Assembly: GCA_022837595.1 (NCBI GenBank)
Contig: JALHFX010000029.1
Coordinates: 1-40,252, forward strand
Source: Propionibacterium sp.
Lineage (GTDB): Bacteria > Actinomycetota > Actinomycetes > Propionibacteriales > Propionibacteriaceae
Length of the DNA: 40,252 nt
Direction of reading: 5' to 3'
Part shown: positions 40,252-40,252 of the stretch, one piece after another
Layout of the letters: each line of letters begins with the position of its first letter
Position numbering within the stretch: the stretch's first letter is position 1
The notes under the pieces: generated by a model
Told to the model about the DNA's origin: nothing
Databases searched by the model: none
Seen by the model: the letters and a program-made list of their open reading frames with translations, nothing else
Program-made: the position numbers and the translations under genes

Positions 40252-40252
40252 C

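Overview
The window looks like chromosomal DNA of a high-GC actinobacterium, probably of the order Propionibacteriales (a guess at that rank). Actinobacterial marker genes support this: a DUF3263 gene, a long mycobacterial-type CspB followed by DUF3027, DUF2530 next to an NCS2 permease, an acVLRF1-type peptidyl-tRNA hydrolase, a DtxR/IdeR regulator with all metal ligands, a groEL with CIRCE operators, and the Glp-RimJ-SepX/GlpR cell-division neighbourhood. Many genes lack a Shine-Dalgarno sequence and instead carry a TAnnnT hexamer 6 or 7 bases before the start codon, which points to widespread leaderless transcription.

Layout. 1-7.8 kb (mostly minus strand): a GntR regulator cut by the window edge, a broken rlmB, cysS, a frameshifted small acidic ORF (plus strand), a DUF4032 kinase-like protein, metB, an orphan sugar-ABC ATPase and a SnoaL-like protein. 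7.8-14.6 kb: a broken DedA-family gene, tRNA-Thr(TGT), manA, DUF3263, a HEETH metalloprotease-like gene, groEL with two CIRCE elements and a UUCG terminator, a CutC-like gene and a Nudix hydrolase. 14.6-20 kb: a compact helicase-associated protein, a proline-rich membrane protein, cspB-DUF3027, a strikingly regular inverted repeat array, DUF2530 and an NCS2 purine permease. 20-24 kb: an unknown cytosolic protein, a secreted anchored protein, acVLRF1, ideR/dtxR, and a gene-free stretch with two structured elements before tRNA-Arg(CCT). 24-28.3 kb: a purine-base operon (NCS1 permease, adenine deaminase, and an adenosine-deaminase-family enzyme with an altered active-site motif). 28.4-34.3 kb: a hypothetical gene, a 21-bp palindrome, mscL, a SAF-domain protein, an FmdB zinc ribbon, 5-formyl-THF cyclo-ligase, and divergently glp-rimJ-sepX/glpR. 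34.3-40.25 kb: an ABC transporter with an anchored erythromycin-esterase-like enzyme facing a two-component system, an HSL-type esterase and tRNA-Ala(CGC).

How the genes work together. The permease and two deaminases form a purine uptake and deamination unit. The non-catalytic-looking MoeA homologue next to SepX/GlpR is best read as the division factor Glp rather than a molybdenum cofactor enzyme. The histidine kinase and response regulator probably control the divergent ABC/esterase operon.

The most notable oddities are the 230-bp array of CTACCG/CGGTAG units with strict 31/19-nt spacing and mirror symmetry at 17889-18118; two housekeeping-type genes (rlmB and dedA) broken by similar internal deletions of about 35-45 codons with a frameshift; and a 17-bp divergent promoter in which two leaderless genes appear to share overlapping -10 boxes. 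All calls are from reading the sequence; no database search was possible.
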